From NCBI GenBank assembly GCA_022578605.1, contig MU394066.1, positions 434,001-498,000 on the forward strand: a DNA stretch of 64,000 bases, given 5' to 3'. The notes beneath the pieces are model-generated. The model was given only the letters and a program-made list of their open reading frames with translations. It had not been told where the DNA came from and did no database searches. This DNA is from Camillea tinctor. Its lineage: Eukaryota; Ascomycota; Sordariomycetes; Xylariales; Xylariaceae. Positions 36,596-48,178 of the stretch are shown piece by piece (within the stretch, counting starts at the first letter, position 1; each line of letters opens with the position of its first letter). The translations under genes were made by a program, and so were the position numbers.

Positions 36596-39500
36596 ATGCA
36601 GAGGATCAGGGACACGTTGGCCCGACTGACCCGTGCTGCTCGTGATTCACGGGATGGGTCGTCTTCCCTACGTCTAGACCGCGTCGGGCGGACGAGCAGC
36701 TCAGCAGGAAGCTCGAGAGAGAAGGTCAATGTGCAAGCAGACGGCAGAGGCCCGATCATCATCAGCGATGCCATCCAGGCCGGCGAAGATGGCATCGACA
36801 TCGTCTTCGTCCATGGTCTGTTCGGCGCTCGAATGAGCAGCTGGACAAAAGGGGGAGTCTGCTGGCCGCGCGATTTACTCGGTCAGGACATGCCCAACGC
36901 TCGTGTCATTCTTTGGGGATGGTCGAGCGCGCTGGGCAGCAACGACACTTTTTCCGAACACGCTGAAAGCTTACTGGCTGATATCTCACGTATCCGCAGC
37001 GGCACCACCCGGCCTATCATCTTTGTGGGTCACGGCATTGGTGGACTCCTGGTTAAGGAGGCGCTAGTAACCGCAGCTATGTCCCGTATCTACGGCTCTC
37101 ACGTAGAGTTGGGCAACGTCTATCCGCGGACTGTCGGCTGCATCTTCCTCGGGACTCCCCATATGCGGAGCGGCAAACGCTCTCTCGGCGACTGTGTTGC
37201 CACTACTGCCGTGCTGTCGCCTACTATGCCGAACGCTCAGCTCCTGCGGGTTCTCAGAGAGTGCGATCCTATTTTTGAACATCAGCATAGCACCTTTCTC
37301 ATGGTATCAAGGGATATCAAAGTTGTCTGTCTTAGGGAGAGGATACCGACAATGATTACTTCTACCGCCGATCTTATGAGGGAGTCTAATGGGTTGGAAT
37401 TCGGTAAGGGAACCATGCAAGTCATGGTCCCTAAGGATTGCGCTGCCTATGAAAACTTCAACGTGACCAGGGACGATGTCGCTGCTACTCACTTAGACAT
37501 GACAAAATTCAAGACGAGAGATGATCCGGGGTATATGCAAATAATTTCCCATTTGTCAAAAATCACTTCTGGACCTTCACAGGCGGAGCTCGAAGCGAGG
37601 GAGCCTCGCAACCAAGGCAAGTTCATCCTACTCCCTGACTCTCGAACGCATCTCATCCCCCTATAGTACCAAAATCAGTATACTAACAATGGTTCCCAGA
37701 AATTCTCAATGCATTATACTATGACACCATGACGGAGCGAGAGTCTCGTATCGATAGTGCCTATGGACAAACCTGTGAATGGATCCTATCGCCCAAAGTT
37801 TCACCTTTTAGGGATTTCTTAAGGAATAAGGAACCTATTCTAGTGAGTGCCTGTCCATGTCCACTTGTTCGCCATAAACTGACATGAATGTTCTTGTAGT
37901 GGATTAGTGGCAAAGCCGGCTCTGGTAAATCAACACTCATGAAGTATGCTTGGCATTCTGAGAAGATGAGAGAAGATCTCCAGGAAGGCTGGGCAAAAGA
38001 TGGTGTACTACTTATGGCAAGCTTTTACATGTTTGAAGGCGGAAATAGGATCCAAAAAACCTACGAGGGATTCCTACGAAGCGTATTATATCAAATCCTG
38101 TCGGTGCGACGCGATCTTATCAGACTGGCCTTCCCAAGTTTCTTCGACTGCTCCTGGCCGCCCCCCGTACAGTTTACCAGCACCACCAATCTTAACCAGG
38201 GGTTTTATTCTTTGTTTGCTCATATGTCGACAAGTCTAAGGTTATTTGTGTTTATCGACGGTATCGATGAATATCGGATTATGGAGCGGAAGGACCATTA
38301 CGAACAGGCGGACCTTGAAGTATATTATGATAAGGAGACGGGAGACGAGTCATGGGGTCGTAGCAAATGGCGCACAGATTCACATACTGAGATTGCAAAG
38401 TTAATTTCTACTATGGCAGGCAAGGATATCGCCAAATTCGTGGTTTCGTCCCGCGACCTACCTCCATTCGAGAGCGCGTTTTGCAATTACCCCAGAATCC
38501 GGCTCCAGGAACACACCGAGAAAGCTATTGCGCAATACGTCGCAGGTCGACTAGAAGATGAAGCCCCAGGCTTACCCGACACGAAGAACCTGTGCAGGGA
38601 AGTTGCTCACAAGAGTCAGGGCGATATCCTCTGGGCAAGATTAGCTATCGACATGCTTGTGGATGGTAGTCTCCGGACACTCAGGGCGACCCTGGATTCC
38701 TTACCGGCCCAGCTTGGAGGACCAGAAGGGCTGTACATGCGCATGATTGAGAACCTACGGCCAGAGAGCCAGAATGATGCTTGCCGTATTTTCCATCTCG
38801 TTCTGAGGGCGCAGCAACCCCCGACTCTCATCGTTCTGGCACTCGCTGACCAAGGGCTTGTTGACCCACGCACACGCGATCTAAGGATCGCCCAGGACAA
38901 TTATACAATGGCCACCATCCAACAGCTGACCGATCAAATGCAGAGACGCCTACAGATCTCCTGCGCCGGACTTTTGGTGGCCGAATCAGCACCTAACACC
39001 GAATCAGAAGATGTCACTCAACGAGTGGTTTTTACACATCAAACGACTAAGGAATGGGTCGGCCGAAGAGATATCTGGCACAGGCTACCCGGACTCCACC
39101 CAATAGACAACGTCGAACTAGATCTAGCACTGCTTAGTGGCTGCGTGCGATACCTGAAGGCTTTTGAGGTACTAAAGCCCCCGGTGTTGACATGGCCGTC
39201 GATTCGGTTCCGCCCCGCAGCATGGCTAAAAGTGGCGAATGCCCTGCGTTATGCTGAACGGATCGACGGCGAGGTCGCAGACGTAGAGCACTACGCCGAG
39301 ATTCTAGACGAGTTGGACAAGACGAACCAGCGCGCCTGGATCGCGGCGCTCGAGAGCCACAAGCCCCTCGTCGAGGACCCTAACTGGTACGACAGGAAGC
39401 TGCCGAAGCTCCGCAAGAAGCACTGGGCGAACTTCGAGCCCATGGAGGCCGGCAAGCCGCCCAAGCGCAAGGACTTCTTCTCGCTCTGCGTCCAGGCCAG

Positions 39501-40053
39501 CTTGGTCCGCTACCTCGCCCTGAAGTTGAAGCAGCTGGACGAGGACGCGAGGCGGCACAAGGCGCAGGAGCTGCTGTCGTACGCCGTGAGCCCGAAAGCC
39601 GAGGGCTTCAGCGCGTGCGTGAGCTTGAGCGGCGACTACATGGACTTCCACCACGACATGCCCGACTCGCGGCTGCTCGACATCCTGTTCGAGGCGGGCG
39701 CCGACGCGAAGGAGGACGAGCAGATATGGACCAGGGCTCTGAAGGCGGGGCGCCACTACTTCTCGAGAGGAAGCTCGACCATGACGCACCTGATGGAGAC
39801 GTGGGCGAGCAAGAGACTGATGATCAACCGCGAGAGATGGGTCTCGGCTATCAAGGCGCTGCTGCTCCACGGTGCCAACCCGAATGCGGAGCTGCAGATC
39901 ACTACGGGCAGCGGCGAGAGCCAGTCTACGGCCACCGTCGTCGCGGTAGACCTGATACGGGAGACGCTGGAGGGAGAGCCGGAGTACGCGCTCGACCTAG
40001 TGGAACTGGAGACGATGATGGGACGGAGGGGGAGCGTTGGTTTGGCGAGATAA
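36596..40053 (+). CDS. NLR-like receptor: alpha/beta-hydrolase, NACHT, ankyrin-like C-terminus
   Basis: Three exons, 36596-37616, 37700-37842 and 37900-40053, give 1105 residues. Intron 1 has a GC-AG border (GCAAGT with branch TACTAACA), and splicing it gives NQEILNALYYD. Residues about 53-330 form an alpha/beta-hydrolase (DUF676/SERAC1-like) domain with VHG at 72-74 and FLGTPH at 184-189; the nucleophile elbow reads GHGIGG at 145-150, so Gly147 replaces the usual Ser. The NACHT NTPase has Walker A GKAGSGKST at 392-400 and Walker B LFVFIDGIDE at 503-512. The C-terminus has loose ankyrin-like pieces (ILFEAGADAKED near 981, LLLHGANPNA near 1041). In fungi such STAND proteins act in self/non-self recognition and regulated cell death; the N-domain is the likely effector. 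Base composition becomes markedly GC-rich after about 39250. A specific role is not known. Confidence 0.9.
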
Positions 40054-41637
40054 AATTGTGAAACAAAAAGAGTTTGAGTCAATAAGGATATATGGCGATA
40101 TACTAGGTGGAAATTTCGGACGCGAGATAACTATGTCCATATTTCGGGGCGTGGAGTTCTGGGTTTCTAGCAGTTGATTGGTAAATGACCGGATATCCCT
40201 CTAGAGCTGGTAGATGAAGCTATGTATGTAGGTATGCGTTAGGGACATTATACTCCTCCCCCTTACCCCCCTTTTTTTTGTAGACTACGGTTCGGTTGGC
40301 TATAATTTATTTATAATAAGTCTTTGCTTTATATAAGCCAGCATTGTTTATATGGTTATTGCATTACCAGGGTTGCTAGCAGTTGACATATTGGATGGGG
40401 AAAAAAAAACACTATTCCATCTGCTGAGGCCATTTAAGTCCATCTCAATCCACCTGTGAATTGTAGCCCCCATCCATCTTCAATATATCATTCATTGTCC
40501 ATCCATTTCATCTGTCCCATCCATACATCTACGAATCCAGTATCGTACAATTTTAGCACTGTCATTTAGGCTTCTCTTTCTTTGAGACCGTCTAGCATTG
40601 GTGCCCATTGGTATCATGTCAGGGTGATGAAACCTTTTCAAGAAGACGAAGACGTGTTGATTGACCTCAACGACTGTCGGGAGTGACATATTAAAAGCAC
40701 GTAGAACGAAGAAATAGGTCGCTGCGTATATGTATCGGTGACACATGTAGTTGTAATAACTCTAGATTACTCGCATAATAAAATGGGCATTGGCTGGGTT
40801 CTTGCACGGTCTTTCGTGTCTTTTGTGTGCTCGTATATCCACTGCCATTGTCTGATAGCCTTCGAAGGCTGCAATTGTGTCTCGAAAATCAATTTGGTCC
40901 TTGAGGAATAAAGTTCAATATTTATTGACTTGAAGCCCAAGATACTGTACATTACCCCTATTCCCCAAATCCCCAGACTCGTTGTCGATGTGAGCAATGA
41001 TTATATCTTCAATGCATCTGGAGCATACTCGGCTGTGGTAAAACGCATTCTTCGTGTATTTACTGATAGAATCAGATGGTATTTTTGATCTTTACGCTTT
41101 TCCTCTCGATGTATCCCAGATCTAAATGTAGAAGACACCAGTGGTTCCTATAGTCATTTTGGGCGGCTCGTAACTGTGATATCTAATCCCTATGCACCTT
41201 ACACCAAAGGGGGGCATGCTCGGGTTATAGTGTGGCTTAAGCGGGTATATGTCTTCTTACGTAGGTATGACCCTACTAGTACTAAGCTTCTAGTAAGTGG
41301 TCTGTATAGAAGATATCTATAGATATCGATTAGTTATAGATACTATTGCTAATCAATCCGCTAAAAACCATTACCTAATAGTACGAACTATTAGATGCCC
41401 CGCCCGTCCTTTATCGGACAATAAGCATTCATCCCTTTCATCCCCTACTTAGTTCTCCCTACTCCATACCGACTCCATATAGTAGTCTGGTACTCCATAC
41501 TCCGTACTCCGCACTCCGAATTCTAACCTCACTTGCGTCTATGCCGTGCTACTTTGCCATCGCGAATAGAATCGGGGGGTAACGAGGGCTTACGCGCAAG
41601 AAAACGCCACTCTGCAAGTCTAGCATTGGACTATAAA
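40054..41637. other. Intergenic region between the NLR-like and Zn2Cys6 genes
   Basis: About 1.6 kb, AT-leaning, with no supportable gene. A leftward ORF at 40492-40746 (84 codons) has no recognisable domain. The right end holds the ACTCC repeats listed separately and probably the promoter of the regulator gene. Confidence 0.5.
41461..41518 (+). repeat. ACTCC-type short tandem repeats upstream of the regulator
   Basis: Six ACTCC words spaced irregularly, the last three as TACTCCATACTCCGTACTCC-like units, end about 120 bp before the ATG at 41638. They could be promoter elements or a simple repeat. Confidence 0.5.
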
Positions 41638-43874
41638 ATGTCTCCGAAACGACCAGCCTGTGAGCCGTGCAGAAAGGCAAAGCTGGCGTGTGATCACAGC
41701 CGACCTACATGCGCGCGGTGTAAACACCATAAGAGGACCGATCGTTGTATTTATAGAGAGTCACCCTTTAGGAGAATTCATCGCAGGGCTTCATCGCAGC
41801 CCGTGGATCCTCCCTCTCAGTAAGTCAGCAAATTACTTTTTCATCATGTGGTGATTAATGACGTTATCCCGTGAAGGATTCGGAACCGATCCGAGGTATC
41901 CTCTCATTCCCCTACCACGGTCACGGCCCGCCGCAATGTACACCCGAATCCGGGGTACCTCGGCCCTTCGAGCCATGTCGCGATATTTGATCGCATCTTA
42001 GCCGATCAAAATGAGAGTCCTGACACGGCCACCATTGTTGTCACCCCGTCACCGTTATCTGTACATGGCCCATCGTTAGACCAGAACCCCCTTAGCAGGC
42101 AGGCTGCCGAACTCCTGAGGCAGCTTTTCGACACGTATGATTTGAGTTCGATGACATCCATAGTATCTTTTTGGAATGCAGGTGGCATTAATCTTGCTCT
42201 TGCGGAGCCTTTAGTAGAAACGTGTGCTAAAGGCTCAAACTTCACGTCACTAACCTCGTTCCGGGGCCAAAGTTGGCATCTAGACTTCTCCAATCGCTTA
42301 CTGGAAAACACTCTTAGACCCCTGGAATATCATGATGCATCAACTCTGTCTAGTTACTCTGCGCAATTCACAGGAGACCAAACTCGATGGGAGACCCTCG
42401 GGATCTTCCTCTCGGCGGTACTTCGAGCAACGATGGACCTGCCATTTTTTCCATCATTGTATTCAACGGAAGGACAAAAACACGAGTTTAGAGGTCTTTT
42501 ATTACAGGTTCTTGACTCTTGTCTAGATCTTTGCCTGTCTCTAGATTGCCTTAATGACTTACAGCACATATGTCAATACGAAAATTTCATCATTCACTCG
42601 TATATGAACGGAGATCATAGTAGGTCTGCTGTCTCGCATTAACCAATACACTCGCTAACACACTAATTAGGCTATCATCTGTGGAGGAGGCTCGGGGATG
42701 TAATATCTGCCACTTTCGCTCTCGGATATCATGAGAATAATGATGCTAAGCCGGGAACTCCCCCTTTTCTCGTAGAATTGCGGAAAACTGCATTCGCACG
42801 GATCTACTCGGCAGATAAGAATATCGCTCTCTTCCTCGGTCGACCGTTGCGAATGAGCAAGAGATTCTGCTACTTCCAACTTCCAAAAGTGCCGTTACAA
42901 GAAGGCTACAACTCATCTTCCCCAGACGAGCAGTTAGATATTCAGGAATGGAACCCCAATTCCATGATGAGCTTGAGGGGGGAGACCCGCTGGTCTGCCC
43001 TATGCGCATCGGTGAAAGAAGAAATAATAGAGATCTTATTTGATAGGACTTGCTCGAACTACAGCGAAAGAATTAGGTTAGTCATATGCACACTTGAATT
43101 TACGAAACTTGTCTCATGGTAACCCTTGTAACCTATAGAACGCTGCGAGCCACTGCTGATGCCCAATGGAATGCTCTTCCGGCCCATTTCCAACTGAGAG
43201 GCAGCCCGAAACAAGGCAATATTAGCCCCTTTGAGCGTGACCTCATGATCAGTATTCGCTTGAACTACCTGCATATCATATTTCTGCTGCATCGCCTCCT
43301 CTTGAAGTCGTGGATGGAGCCTGATGCGTCAATCGTTGATGTTTCTCAGGAAATGTTGACAATCGTCGTAGACGCCATGCTCTGCCGCGATACCCTGGTG
43401 AATTCGGGAACAAATCTGACCTGGAAGGTATACACTATATAATCTCGCGATATCTGAGCGTCGCTGATATTGATGCAGATCATCGTCTATGGACTCCCGG
43501 CTGCCGGCATCCTACTGCTAGCAATGCTTAAGCAAGTGGGCGTCCCGGACTGTCCGCCCACCTCGCAGGCAAGGGTATTGCAAGATCTTGGCATCTTCGT
43601 GGCGGAAATAGAAAGGGGCACCGCAGTGAGCCCAGCGGAGCCGGATTACGTGCTCATAACAAAGGCAACGCAGACAATCCACCGTTTTCTGAACGCCTCT
43701 CAGTCTGGAGAGGGATTACCCATGATAGATACTACGGCTAAGGATCAGGAGCAACCTCAGGAGTCTACCGGATGGACGCTACCCTGGGAACACGACACTT
43801 GGGGGTTCGAAATCGGTTTCTGGCAAGAACTTGCCGATCACCCCTCGCTATACAACCTGGATTACCCTCTCTAA
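41638..43874 (+). CDS. Zn2Cys6 fungal transcription factor
   Basis: Five exons, 41638-41819, 41877-42619, 42671-43076, 43139-43427 and 43479-43874, give 671 residues. The zinc cluster is at the N-terminus with cysteines 8, 11, 18, 25, 28 and 37 (CEPCRKAKLAC, then CARC), a binuclear cluster that binds CGG-type sites, usually as a dimer. Past a linker, exons 3-4 carry the fungal transcription-factor middle homology region (LRKTAFARIYSADKNIALFL, GRPLRMSKRFC), which is contiguous only after removing the 51-nt intron. The first intron uses an AAG acceptor. The gene is co-directional with the acetyltransferase 190 bp downstream, and near an amine oxidase and an SDR, so it could be their regulator. 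That is inferred from position only. Confidence 0.92.
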
Positions 43875-44066
43875 GCTGACCGCTTCGTTCTTGTTCCAAT
43901 GGGAAACACATAGTGGAGATGATGTTATCTTGCATCGGGGTTTGCGGATCGGAGTATGTTTCGGACCGGCCTATAGATAACACTCGGACCTTTATAAGTT
44001 ATCATAACCGCGGACTCCCCGGGCACTTCGAAGATAACCTACTTCTCCTTTACATAGGCTTTCAAC

Positions 44067-44698
44067 ATGTCTTCGTCTGATGTGGTTATCCGGCATGCGA
44101 GACTCGAGGGTAGTATACTTTACAGGGGATACTGGGTTGTTTGATCATTTCCAACAGCACTAACCATCACATAGACTCACCGGCGATCCTCGGTCTGCTC
44201 AAAGAACACGCCGAGCATCAAAGCGGGTACGACTACACGTCGTCCTCGCTTGCCGCTACACTTGAGACTGTCCAGAACACGATCGCCTTTGCGCCGTCTG
44301 CAGGGTCGGAGGCTGCTTTAAAGTCTGCTCCTCCCACCGACCCCATATCGCCATCACGCCCAGCGCGATGTCTGCTCTTAGTAAATGCGTCGGGGGAAGC
44401 CGTGGGGCTGGCGGTGTACTTCTACAGTTATAGTAGCTGGCGGTCCAGACCGGGTGTTCACATCGAAGACCTGTACATCAAGTCGTCGGAGCGGGGGAAG
44501 GGCCTCGGCAAGCGGCTATTCGCCGCGCTGGCTAAGGAGGTTGTCGCCGTGGGAGGGGAGCGGCTGGAATGGGAAGTGATTAAGCGCAACGCACCCAGCA
44601 TTCGCTTCTATGAGGGTTTGGGCGCCAAGATACTGGATGAGCAGGCTGGGATGAGATTAACTGGGGAGGAACTCCAAAATGTCGCGCGCCTCTATTAG
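44067..44698 (+). CDS. GNAT N-acetyltransferase, SSAT (diamine/thialysine)-like
   Basis: Exons 44067-44109 and 44175-44698 are joined across a 65-nt GTAGTA...ATAG intron with a CTAAC branch, giving 188 residues (MSSSDVVIRHARLED...). The GNAT fold is evident: the N-terminal VIRHARLEDSPAIL strand-helix, VGLAVYFYSYSSWRSRPGVH, LYIKSSERGKGLGKRLF (acetyl-CoA pyrophosphate loop R-G-K-G-L-G near residue 120), and WEVIKRNAPSIRFYEGLGAK. The AVYFYSYSSW...IEDLYI and N-x-PSI-x-FYE patterns match the spermidine/spermine N1-acetyltransferase and thialysine acetyltransferase group better than other GNATs. The gene converges on the copper amine oxidase, 208 bp from its stop, which fits a role in amine or polyamine turnover. 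The exact acceptor is not determinable from sequence. Confidence 0.85.
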
Positions 44699-44906
44699 AT
44701 TTGATTTCCGAGTATGTAAGATACTAAGACCATGGATATGAATACAAGCGTTTGAGTTATAAAGCGGCTTGGGTGGTTAGAGAGCCATGACGGTCTTTAT
44801 ACCACAGCTTAGCAAGGTCATTCTGTTCTATCTCCCCCTATCCTTGGAAGAGGGCGTAATCTAGTTACAATATCTATGACTCAAATCTATTCATATAATA
44901 CCTAAA

Positions 44907-47393
44907 TCACGGCGCCGCAGCCCAAATCCCAGCAGCGCTCCCATTCAAACCGAGGTCGCTGACTCTAATATCCTTGCTCTCGTAGCGCCGCTCCAGGTCC
45001 GGCTCCAGGTCCTCCAGTCTCAGCTTCACATCCTCACCGTACGGAGTTCCGAAGTAATTCGCCCCTTCGTGCATCTTATACCGGCCCCCACTGCTCTTCT
45101 CCCGAACCCGCAAGTCCTCCTCCCCCTCGCCCGGCACATCACCCCCCGGCACCTCGCCCGCGAACCCCCCGCTCCGGCGCCCCTGCAGCTGCACCCGCAC
45201 GCCCTGCACGCTCTCGCGGCTGGGATCCCGGTCGGCGAAATTGTGCGGCACGAACATCACGCCCGACGCGCTCGTGTGCATCAGCGTGTTGGGCACGTCG
45301 CCCGAGTGCGGCACGTGGTGGCTGCCGACGTTGAAGTACACCACCAGGTCGTCGGCGGCCGCGAGGCGCTCCGCGTCCGCCAGCGCCGCGAAGTCGACCA
45401 GCGGCGCGTGCGCGGCGAGGTAGTTCAGCGGGTCCGCCCCCCGCGGCTCCGTGTCCTTGTGCCGCACCACCCAGAGGTCGCGCGCCGCCCACGCCGCGCT
45501 GCGCCCCAGCGCCGTCGAGTTAACCACCGTCAGGTGCGGCGCGTTGCCCATCCCCGTGCCCGACGCGATGCGGTACCCCTTGCGCTCGCCCCAGGCGTTC
45601 TTCGCGGAGCGCGAGTACACGATGTAGAGCTCGCCCGAGTTCTTCGGCCAGTCGAGCCCGGTCTCGTGGGTGACGGCGTATTCTTTCAGGTGCATGGTGT
45701 TGCGCTCCTGCGTGTAGGGCTGGTCCCATGGGTAGCTGATGACCGTGGGCTCGATGGCGAGCCGCACCATGTCGTTGGCGGAGCCGGCGACGTCGAGGTC
45801 GGCTTTGAAGTTGATGACGTGGTCGTGCATGGAGGTGGATAGGGCTGTGTGCACGCGGTGCCCGTACTCGTCTTCGTGCTTGTAGGGGTTGTTGGCGTAG
45901 AACGCGCCGTAGATGTACCCCGATGCGCGGACTTTGACCTCGATTGCGCCGTCGAGGTAGAATACGTAGTCGATGGTGTAATCGTAGTTGCCTACGGTAG
46001 AGACCGATCTGATAGTAAGATATGTATTCCGTGAGGCAGTTACGGAGTACTGCGCCGTGTGGCGGGAGAGCAAATAGTCAGATGTGAACTCGAATATGCA
46101 GATATTGCTAGGCAGTCTATCAGACTTGCCCCCGCGATGAAGCTCGGTGTCAAGATAGTCTGCGTATGCGGGACAGTCATATCCAGGTACTAGCTCGAAG
46201 GCATTCGTGCCCATTCCGAAAAACGTGTCTAAGAATTCCTGGCCCCCTGCCATGGGATCGTCTCCGGCATAGTGGGCTAGGGCCTCCTGGAGGCTGAGCT
46301 CATACATGACGCGTTCGCCCTTGAATCGTATATCAAACAGACTCACACCCGTGGCTTGGGTAGAGGTAAGGTAAAACTCAAACCCAAACCAGGACACATA
46401 TTTCTCAGACCTGTCAAGCTTATAACGCGGCCCGTATGGCTGTATCGATACCGGTGGGGGCAGCTCACGACCTTCCGGCTGTGTATCAAAGTCCTCAGTA
46501 TCAGTCCAGGGCCCGTCGACGTTAGGCGGTGTCTTCAGAAATTCGGGGTTCTTGATCGCCTCTCGGAACTCTTCCACACTGTTGTAGACCAGGCCGTTAT
46601 AGAACCAGTCGTCCACAGTCCAATCGCTAACATTCGAGCTGCTAGCATCAACTCTCGCATAAATGCCTTGAGGGAGCAGTGTGCGTCCGGAACTCCCTGC
46701 CCCTGGGCGAAAGAGCTGGATCCACCCTAGCAAGTGACCCGATTCATGGCGGGTGAACCTAGGAAACGCAAGTAGCGCGTCCGGGTCGTAGGGGTTTTGG
46801 CGGTTGACCCTAGCACCGAGCAGTTCGATCGTGATGTCGGAGATCTCCTCGGCTAGGGATAGAGAAAATTCCTGGCTGGCAACGAAGTCGGTCATCAAGT
46901 TGGAGACGGCATTCCGCCCCGAAGTGAATGGGTAGGTCAGGGGCACCACTCGGGTGGTTTCTGCAGACACAGGAAGCGGGCCGACAGCGTGGTAGATGAG
47001 CTGCGGCTTATCTCCTTCGTTATAGGACAAGACGACTTTTGCCCATCTTTCTGGCTCTTTGTGGTTTTGCCAGAGATATGGTAGGACGTCCGACTTGTTA
47101 GGTTGGAGTGTTTCGACTGTTAATATGAAGTTTTCACGTCCAGTCTTCGGTATCCGTGTCACATTTAGTTCTGTCCATTCTTCGACTAGAAAGTCGTAGA
47201 TGCTGTTCGCTTCATCCCTGGTAAGATCCGCCCAGACATTTTTCTTCGGAGCCTGAAAACTGCTGCTACCTTTCTTCTTGCTAATATCGAAACGGTACTT
47301 AGTATCGCTCTTTGGAAACCATAAAATCCCTATGGTAATAGCAAATGAGATTACTGTTAACAAGACGCCGACAACTTTTCTAGAAGGCGTCAT
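44907..47393 (-). CDS. Copper amine oxidase (TPQ-type primary amine oxidase)
   Basis: A single exon from ATG 47393 encodes 828 residues; the frame is open for another 66 codons upstream to an ATG at 47591, but the shorter start puts a signal-anchor helix (VVGVLLTVISFAITIGILWF) at residues 7-26. The cofactor site reads NYDY at 469-472, so Tyr470 would be converted to topaquinone. The copper-ligand pair HDH is at 523-525, and the third histidine is expected in HHVPHSGDVP near 690. FLDTFFGMG upstream carries the likely catalytic base. The enzyme oxidises primary amines to aldehyde, ammonia and H2O2, here probably in the secretory pathway or outside the cell. The C-terminal third is much more GC-rich than the rest. 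It converges on an SSAT-like gene and lies downstream of an SDR on the same strand, suggesting linked amine catabolism. Confidence 0.95.
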   Translation of the reverse strand: MTPSRKVVGVLLTVISFAITIGILWFPKSDTKYRFDISKKKGSSSFQAPKKNVWADLTRDEANSIYDFLVEEWTELNVTRIPKTGRENFILTVETLQPNKSDVLPYLWQNHKEPERWAKVVLSYNEGDKPQLIYHAVGPLPVSAETTRVVPLTYPFTSGRNAVSNLMTDFVASQEFSLSLAEEISDITIELLGARVNRQNPYDPDALLAFPRFTRHESGHLLGWIQLFRPGAGSSGRTLLPQGIYARVDASSSNVSDWTVDDWFYNGLVYNSVEEFREAIKNPEFLKTPPNVDGPWTDTEDFDTQPEGRELPPPVSIQPYGPRYKLDRSEKYVSWFGFEFYLTSTQATGVSLFDIRFKGERVMYELSLQEALAHYAGDDPMAGGQEFLDTFFGMGTNAFELVPGYDCPAYADYLDTELHRGGKSDRLPSNICIFEFTSDYLLSRHTAQYSVTASRNTYLTIRSVSTVGNYDYTIDYVFYLDGAIEVKVRASGYIYGAFYANNPYKHEDEYGHRVHTALSTSMHDHVINFKADLDVAGSANDMVRLAIEPTVISYPWDQPYTQERNTMHLKEYAVTHETGLDWPKNSGELYIVYSRSAKNAWGERKGYRIASGTGMGNAPHLTVVNSTALGRSAAWAARDLWVVRHKDTEPRGADPLNYLAAHAPLVDFAALADAERLAAADDLVVYFNVGSHHVPHSGDVPNTLMHTSASGVMFVPHNFADRDPSRESVQGVRVQLQGRRSGGFAGEVPGGDVPGEGEEDLRVREKSSGGRYKMHEGANYFGTPYGEDVKLRLEDLEPDLERRYESKDIRVSDLGLNGSAAGIWAAAP

Positions 47394-48178
47394 TATGATA
47401 CCACTATTGGGAGGGAATTGGTCAAGAGGAGTAAGACTAGAGCCATGATGATTACAATGGGTAACGCTGGGAGTGGTGGATGATAAAGCTGACACTTTGG
47501 CTGTAGATACGGTCTCGGCGACTCGGGTTAGAATCCAGGTTAGGCCGATAAGTGTTGCTTCGCATCGACCTTCCCAAACTATCTGGACCAACCAATTAGA
47601 GACGACTTGTTGAATATAGTATCTCGCATCCCCTCTCAGGAGCTAAGTGGTTATGTCCCAACCAATGTTGATGCTTTATTCTTAGGGTAAGTGGGACTAT
47701 TTTCGAATCACTCTTGATTTGTTTATCTATCGACCTAACGCCCACAGTATAGCAGTGAAAGCCGAGGCCGGAAACCTGTCTTATTCGTCTTGGGGGAGCA
47801 GTCTTTAACTAGGTATCTGACAACTGATAACGATATTTATACGAGCCAAAATATGCGAAGATACATTGATGTCGTTTGGTAGGTAATATATTTAGAAAAA
47901 TGACAGATATTTCCTCTATTAGTATTAAAGGTCTAGTTATGTTTGGGGGATAAACTTTTGTGTATAAAATCATGTATTCCAGACAGTACAGCTACTAATA
48001 AAAATGGCCAGAATTATATATGCGTAGTTACCTATAGGTATTAAGAGAATTCATAACGCCAAAGTCTTTCTATATATATGCTTGAATAATTAGGAAGAAT
48101 GCCAACAAAAGAAAGTTAACACAAACGAACGTAAACCCACCCCCTACCATCCACACCACCTACCAAATACCAAGCATC
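47394..48178. other. Intergenic, promoter of the amine oxidase
   Basis: About 785 bp between the amine oxidase start and the stop of the SDR on the same strand. The first 200 bp is an open extension of the oxidase frame without homology-like sequence; the rest is AT-rich. No other gene is seen. Confidence 0.6.

Noticed and set aside
39304..39870. 188-codon antisense ORF inside the NLR-like gene
   Set aside because: Shadow of a GC-rich coding region; Leu/Val/Arg/His-rich with no motif. The same applies to 45069-45842, 48389-48931, 14517-14933 and 56000-56449.
47394..47591. 66-codon N-terminal extension of the amine oxidase
   Set aside because: An ATG at 47591 is in frame, but the extension would place the signal-anchor helix deep inside the protein and its sequence is not family-like.
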